The notes under the pieces are model-generated. The model was not told the origin of the DNA and ran no database searches. It saw only the letters and a list, made by a program, of their open reading frames with translations. A stretch of 64,000 nt of DNA from Hyaloscypha bicolor E (lineage: Eukaryota > Ascomycota > Leotiomycetes > Helotiales > Hyaloscyphaceae): assembly GCF_002865645.1 (NCBI RefSeq), contig NW_020194619.1, forward strand, positions 1,648,442 through 1,712,441. Direction: 5' to 3'. The first letter of the stretch is position 1. Every line of letters starts with the position of its first letter. This document shows positions 60,301 to 64,000 of the stretch, one piece after another. Both the position numbers and the translations under genes were made by a program.

Positions 60301-63300
60301 TTATATACTCTATAGTAGGTATGAAATATTATTAGCTTCTAAGAGTCCGGGTCTATAGCTATATAATAGAAAGCTTAATAGATATCTAATTTAGTATAGA
60401 TCTTGGCCTTAGATAATTAACTTAAAGTCTTATTAATAAATAGAAAAAGATATTAATTCTTCTGAGTAATATTATTTAGATAGCAGAAATTAATATAGAA
60501 ATATAAACCTCTATTTACTTTTTTTATAAAAAGAACTAGTAAAGTAAAAAGAGCCTAACTAGCTTTAATAAAGCGCTTAGCTAGATTATCTTCTAAGAAA
60601 TACTTGATTTCTAGAAGCTCTTAAATAAACTATTACTAGAGGAATTAATATCTAATATTCTCGATTTCTTTTAGGCCTTTAATCTAAATCTTATAATTAT
60701 ATAGTTTATAGAAAGAAAGAATATTAGATTCTTTCTTAGAGAAAACAGAAGTATATTTCTTGAGTTCCGGAAATAATATTTTCTATAATTATTAAAGCTC
60801 TATTTCTCCCGGTTATTAATTTTCTGAGCTAGGGATAGCTTCTTTTTTCCGAATTTTAAGCTTCTTATTAATCTTATAAATAGAGATTTAACTAATAATA
60901 TTATTTTCTTTCTTGGCTATATAGTTAAATACTATAAAGGTAAGAATAGCTAGGTCTAATATTTACTTTTTATTAAGGACCTCTTCTCGCTTCTTTGGCT
61001 TTTACTTAGGTATTATATCTTAATTAGGCTATAGAAACTCCTTTTCTATAGTCTTATATAATTTCCTCTAATTAGTTCAAAAAGAGGAAAATTACTTTAG
61101 AATAGAAGATTTCTAGAAATAGTTTATAATAGAATCTTATTAATTAGTATTCTTTTAATACTTCTTATTAGGTTACTTCTCTAGCTATTACTATAAAGTA
61201 CTAATAATATAATCGAATTATATAGATTTAGGCTTATTCTTTGGCTATATAAGCCTATATCTTCTATAATTAACTAGAATATTAATATATATTACCTATT
61301 TTCTACTAAGAATAATATTATAATTTCTAAGATTTAGGATAATTATAGATATATTAATATTTTATTTATTAATTAGAAATAAAACTTCTATATATTTCTT
61401 AGTAAACTTAGCTAGCTTTCTATTAAAACTATATATAATATAGGATAAGAGAAAAGGTTATAGTTCTATTCCTAAGAATTATTTTATAAGCTAAATAAGC
61501 TTTATATTAATAAAAGTATAACTATTAGCTCTAGTATTAATAAGGGAAAAAGACTTAATTCCTAATTTATTTATACTAATAATATAGGATATTATAAGAG
61601 TATTTCCTCCTATTAGATAAATCAAGTTAATCTTTACTAAATTCATACTATAAGCTTCTAAAATAGAGACTTTCTTTAGGAATACTTATTTCCCGGTTCG
61701 ATACTAGAATTAGAGCTCAAATTCTCTAAATACTTTACTAAAATAGTATATTCTAGTAAAATAGAAACTAAGCCCGGCTTAATTCTAGAAAGAGCTACCT
61801 TAGTTTCCTTATTATATAAAACCGGATAGTATCTAATATAGTAGCCAAACTTATTATAGTTAAAGTACTTAATAATTAAGAGATCCTTAGTCTTTATAAA
61901 ATATTACTTATATTTATAAGGAAGTATATATTTAATAAAAGTAGTTAATATAGGCTCCTTGAACTTCTTCTTAGAAATATATTTCTTAGAAATATATGGG
62001 AATATAGTACTAGAAGTAAACTTGGCTAGAATAGCTTCTATTTTCTTATATTTCTTAGTTTTCTTATATATAGCCTTAATTTACTAATTATTAGTAATAT
62101 AGTACTAAATAAAGCAAGTAGTATTAATAGAAGAATTATTATAGTATATATATACTAATTTCTGGAGCTTTAATAAAAGCTTCTTATTTAGTTTATACTT
62201 AATATCTTAAAGATTAATACTATCTTCTATAAATAATTATAAGAAAAAAGTATAGAACTCCTAAAATACTTAACTAGAGTATATTTAAAGCTTACTAAAA
62301 TTATAGCAAGTATTTTATATCTTATTAGAATTAGAGTATAATTTCTTTAGATAAGAATAGAACTTTAAAAGCTAATAATACTAATTCGAACTATTTTTAT
62401 TTATATAAGAATTAGTTAGAATATGAGTATTACTAATAAGTTTACTAGAAATATAAATAATTTTAAGATTCTCTAAGAAATATAAATTAGTATTTTCTTA
62501 TAGCTTATTCTTAATCTAAATTAGCTAGTTATTAAAGATAATATAATCTCTAGTAAAGAGAGTTAGATCTAGAAGTTTAGTAATTCTAGTATCTCTAAAA
62601 GAAATATAAGATATAGGAGATTCTAGATAGAAATAAGTAAAAGATAATTCGGAATTCTTTTAAAAGAAGTTTAAAATAGCCGGAATAGGTAAAATAGAAG
62701 TAGTTAGAGCTATTATAAGCTAATCTATTATAGCTATATAGTATTTAATATTGTTTTTAAACTTAGTATTATAGAGCTTAGTATTTTCGAAAATAGCTTT
62801 ATTATAATTATAGGTATTCTTATATAAAATGGCTTTTTAGATATTTTCCCAATAGCTTTTTATAATAATATTAATATCTAAAAGTAAGATATTAGGTTTC
62901 TTAGCCTATTTATATAACTCTCTAGTAATAATATAGTCTTTGGTCTCTAGAAGCTTTATAATAAAAGCAGAGGGTTCTATTTCTATAGACTTGTTTATAA
63001 ATTCTCCAGGAATACTAACGGGACATTCGGTTCGGGAAGGACTACTAATGGGACGACCTAAACTAGCAGGAGCTTTACCGAAAGCCTTGGCAGAAGTTAA
63101 TATGGTTTCTAGTTATATGGTATTCTGGGAAATTGACTTATTATACTTTTCCTCTACTATATTCTCTCTAGTAGTCTTATTACCGGTATATATATAGGGC
63201 CTATAAGGTTATAGGATAGGGCTTGAGAGTAGTAGTTAGGTTACTGGCCTATAGGTGCCTCTTACTCTAGGACTTGGTTAAAGAATAGCCTTTATTTGAG

Positions 63301-63536
63301 GTTCTTTGATTTTCGGATTTTCGGGAAAGGTTTCTAATATATTACTAGTATATATTTATAAAGATATAAATATCTAATTTCTTTAAGGGTTCTAAAGCTT
63401 TTTGCTTTTATTATTCTGAAGTCTATTACTTATATTTCTGAGGTTTCATTATCTTAGTAGTACCTATATTACTAATAGTTCTGAATTAGTTTATTTGAAA
63501 TCCTCTATAGAATTAAAGGAAGTAAGCTTTAAATAC

Positions 63537-63810
63537 TATTATAGGTATAGTATTTAGGGCTTGGAAAGCAAGATAGAAGGTCTCTTATAAAGATGATTTA
63601 AAGCTAAGGAAGGGAAAACTAGAATATAGGAGGCTATAAGGAAGTATATATACCCTATAGTATGCTAGTTCCGAATAAGCTTAGCTTTCTAAATATCTCT
63701 AGTATATTTCAAGTATATTTCTCTAGTAAGGCGGCCGTATTATATATATCTAGGAAGTATCTAGTATCTGGCGAGATATCTCAGATATCGGATATCTGGA
63801 AATTATAATA
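63537..63810 (-). repeat. 5' LTR of Gypsy-4
   Basis: 274 bp. Longer than the other copy because of an extra stretch with repeated tatct/agata motifs (about 63,755-63,795). Confidence 0.8.
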
Positions 63811-64000
63811 TTTAAGGGCTTTTATATTAATATTATAGCCTGTTTATTCTAGTATATTTCGAAGTTTACTAATAAATAAATAACTAAAATAATAATATAA
63901 ATATTATAATTCGATTTTTATAAAAAAGTAAAGATTATAAATAAATAATTCGGAAATAAACTTTATAATATAATATTCTAAAATAAAATAAAAGTATCTA

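Larger units (their letters stand above)
57142..63810 (-). mobile_element. Gypsy-4: full-length RIP-degraded Ty3/Gypsy element, minus strand
   Basis: Related LTRs at 57142-57380 and 63537-63810; exact TSD TTTAA (57137-57141 and 63811-63815). On the minus strand the reverse-transcriptase box reads IIYLNNIF (60,210-60,181), and a purine tract (aaagagaagagtaa) lies just inside the 57,380 LTR. So the 5' LTR is the right-hand one. A solo LTR of the same family is at 18408-18665. Coding frames are destroyed. Confidence 0.87.

Noticed and set aside
26160..64000. Alternative genetic code or organelle origin for the stop-rich retroelements
   Set aside because: Stops fall where Trp, Gln and similar codons are expected and Asp/Cys became Asn/Tyr (YLNN, YYNY), the pattern of C-to-T/G-to-A mutation.

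Overview
The window looks like a chromosome segment of a filamentous ascomycete (Pezizomycotina, possibly Leotiomycetes; the class is a guess). Evidence: short introns with fungal splice and branch sites, NACHT/HET/patatin genes of the kind found in moulds, and a sharp split between a normal-composition gene-bearing part (about 1-26,150) and a very AT-rich part (about 26,160-64,000). In the AT-rich part CA and TG dinucleotides are almost gone, TA is very frequent, and every retroelement reading frame is full of TAA/TAG. This is the footprint of repeat-induced point mutation (RIP).

Gene-bearing part: an 884-bp TA-flanked inverted-repeat element with a second element nested in one arm (551-1434); a NACHT NTPase gene with membrane segments (1942-5416, + strand); a clean solo LTR (5759-6109); a HET-domain gene (8051-10421, -); a decayed second NACHT gene (11880-13105, -); a patatin-like gene whose nucleophile serine is glycine (13580-15498, -); a 275-bp MITE (16364-16638); an uncertain gene (16702-17325, -); a damaged tRNA-Trp (17933-18007, -); a solo LTR (18408-18665); a hypothetical ORF (19155-19685, +); an NmrA-like gene (21510-22606, -); a broken membrane-protein gene (23206-23545, -); and a polytopic membrane protein gene (23965-24858, -). 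NACHT, HET and patatin proteins are the classical parts of fungal non-self recognition, so the left third looks like an accessory, recognition-type neighbourhood beside heterochromatin.

AT-rich part: a stack of LTR retrotransposons whose borders I fixed by LTR pairs and target-site duplications (TSDs). Gypsy-1 (about 26,160-33,127, borders unresolved) carries a nested 1,850-bp element with 144-bp LTRs, TSD AAAAG and only a gag-like interior (29917-31766). Gypsy-2 (33128-39442) sits in the end of Gypsy-1 and holds an undamaged 236-bp solo LTR (38884-39119, TSD ATAAC). Then follow a 17-bp tandem array, an inverted Copia fragment, and an assembly gap of 706 N (40790-41495). After the gap come Copia (42209-48686, TSD ACTAT), Gypsy-3 (48841-56611, TSD AATAC) and Gypsy-4 on the minus strand (57142-63810, TSD TTTAA). 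RIP has turned the usual TG...CA LTR ends into TA...TA, yet the TSDs stay exact. No intact transposon protein is encoded.

All family names come from motifs read by eye; no database search was possible.
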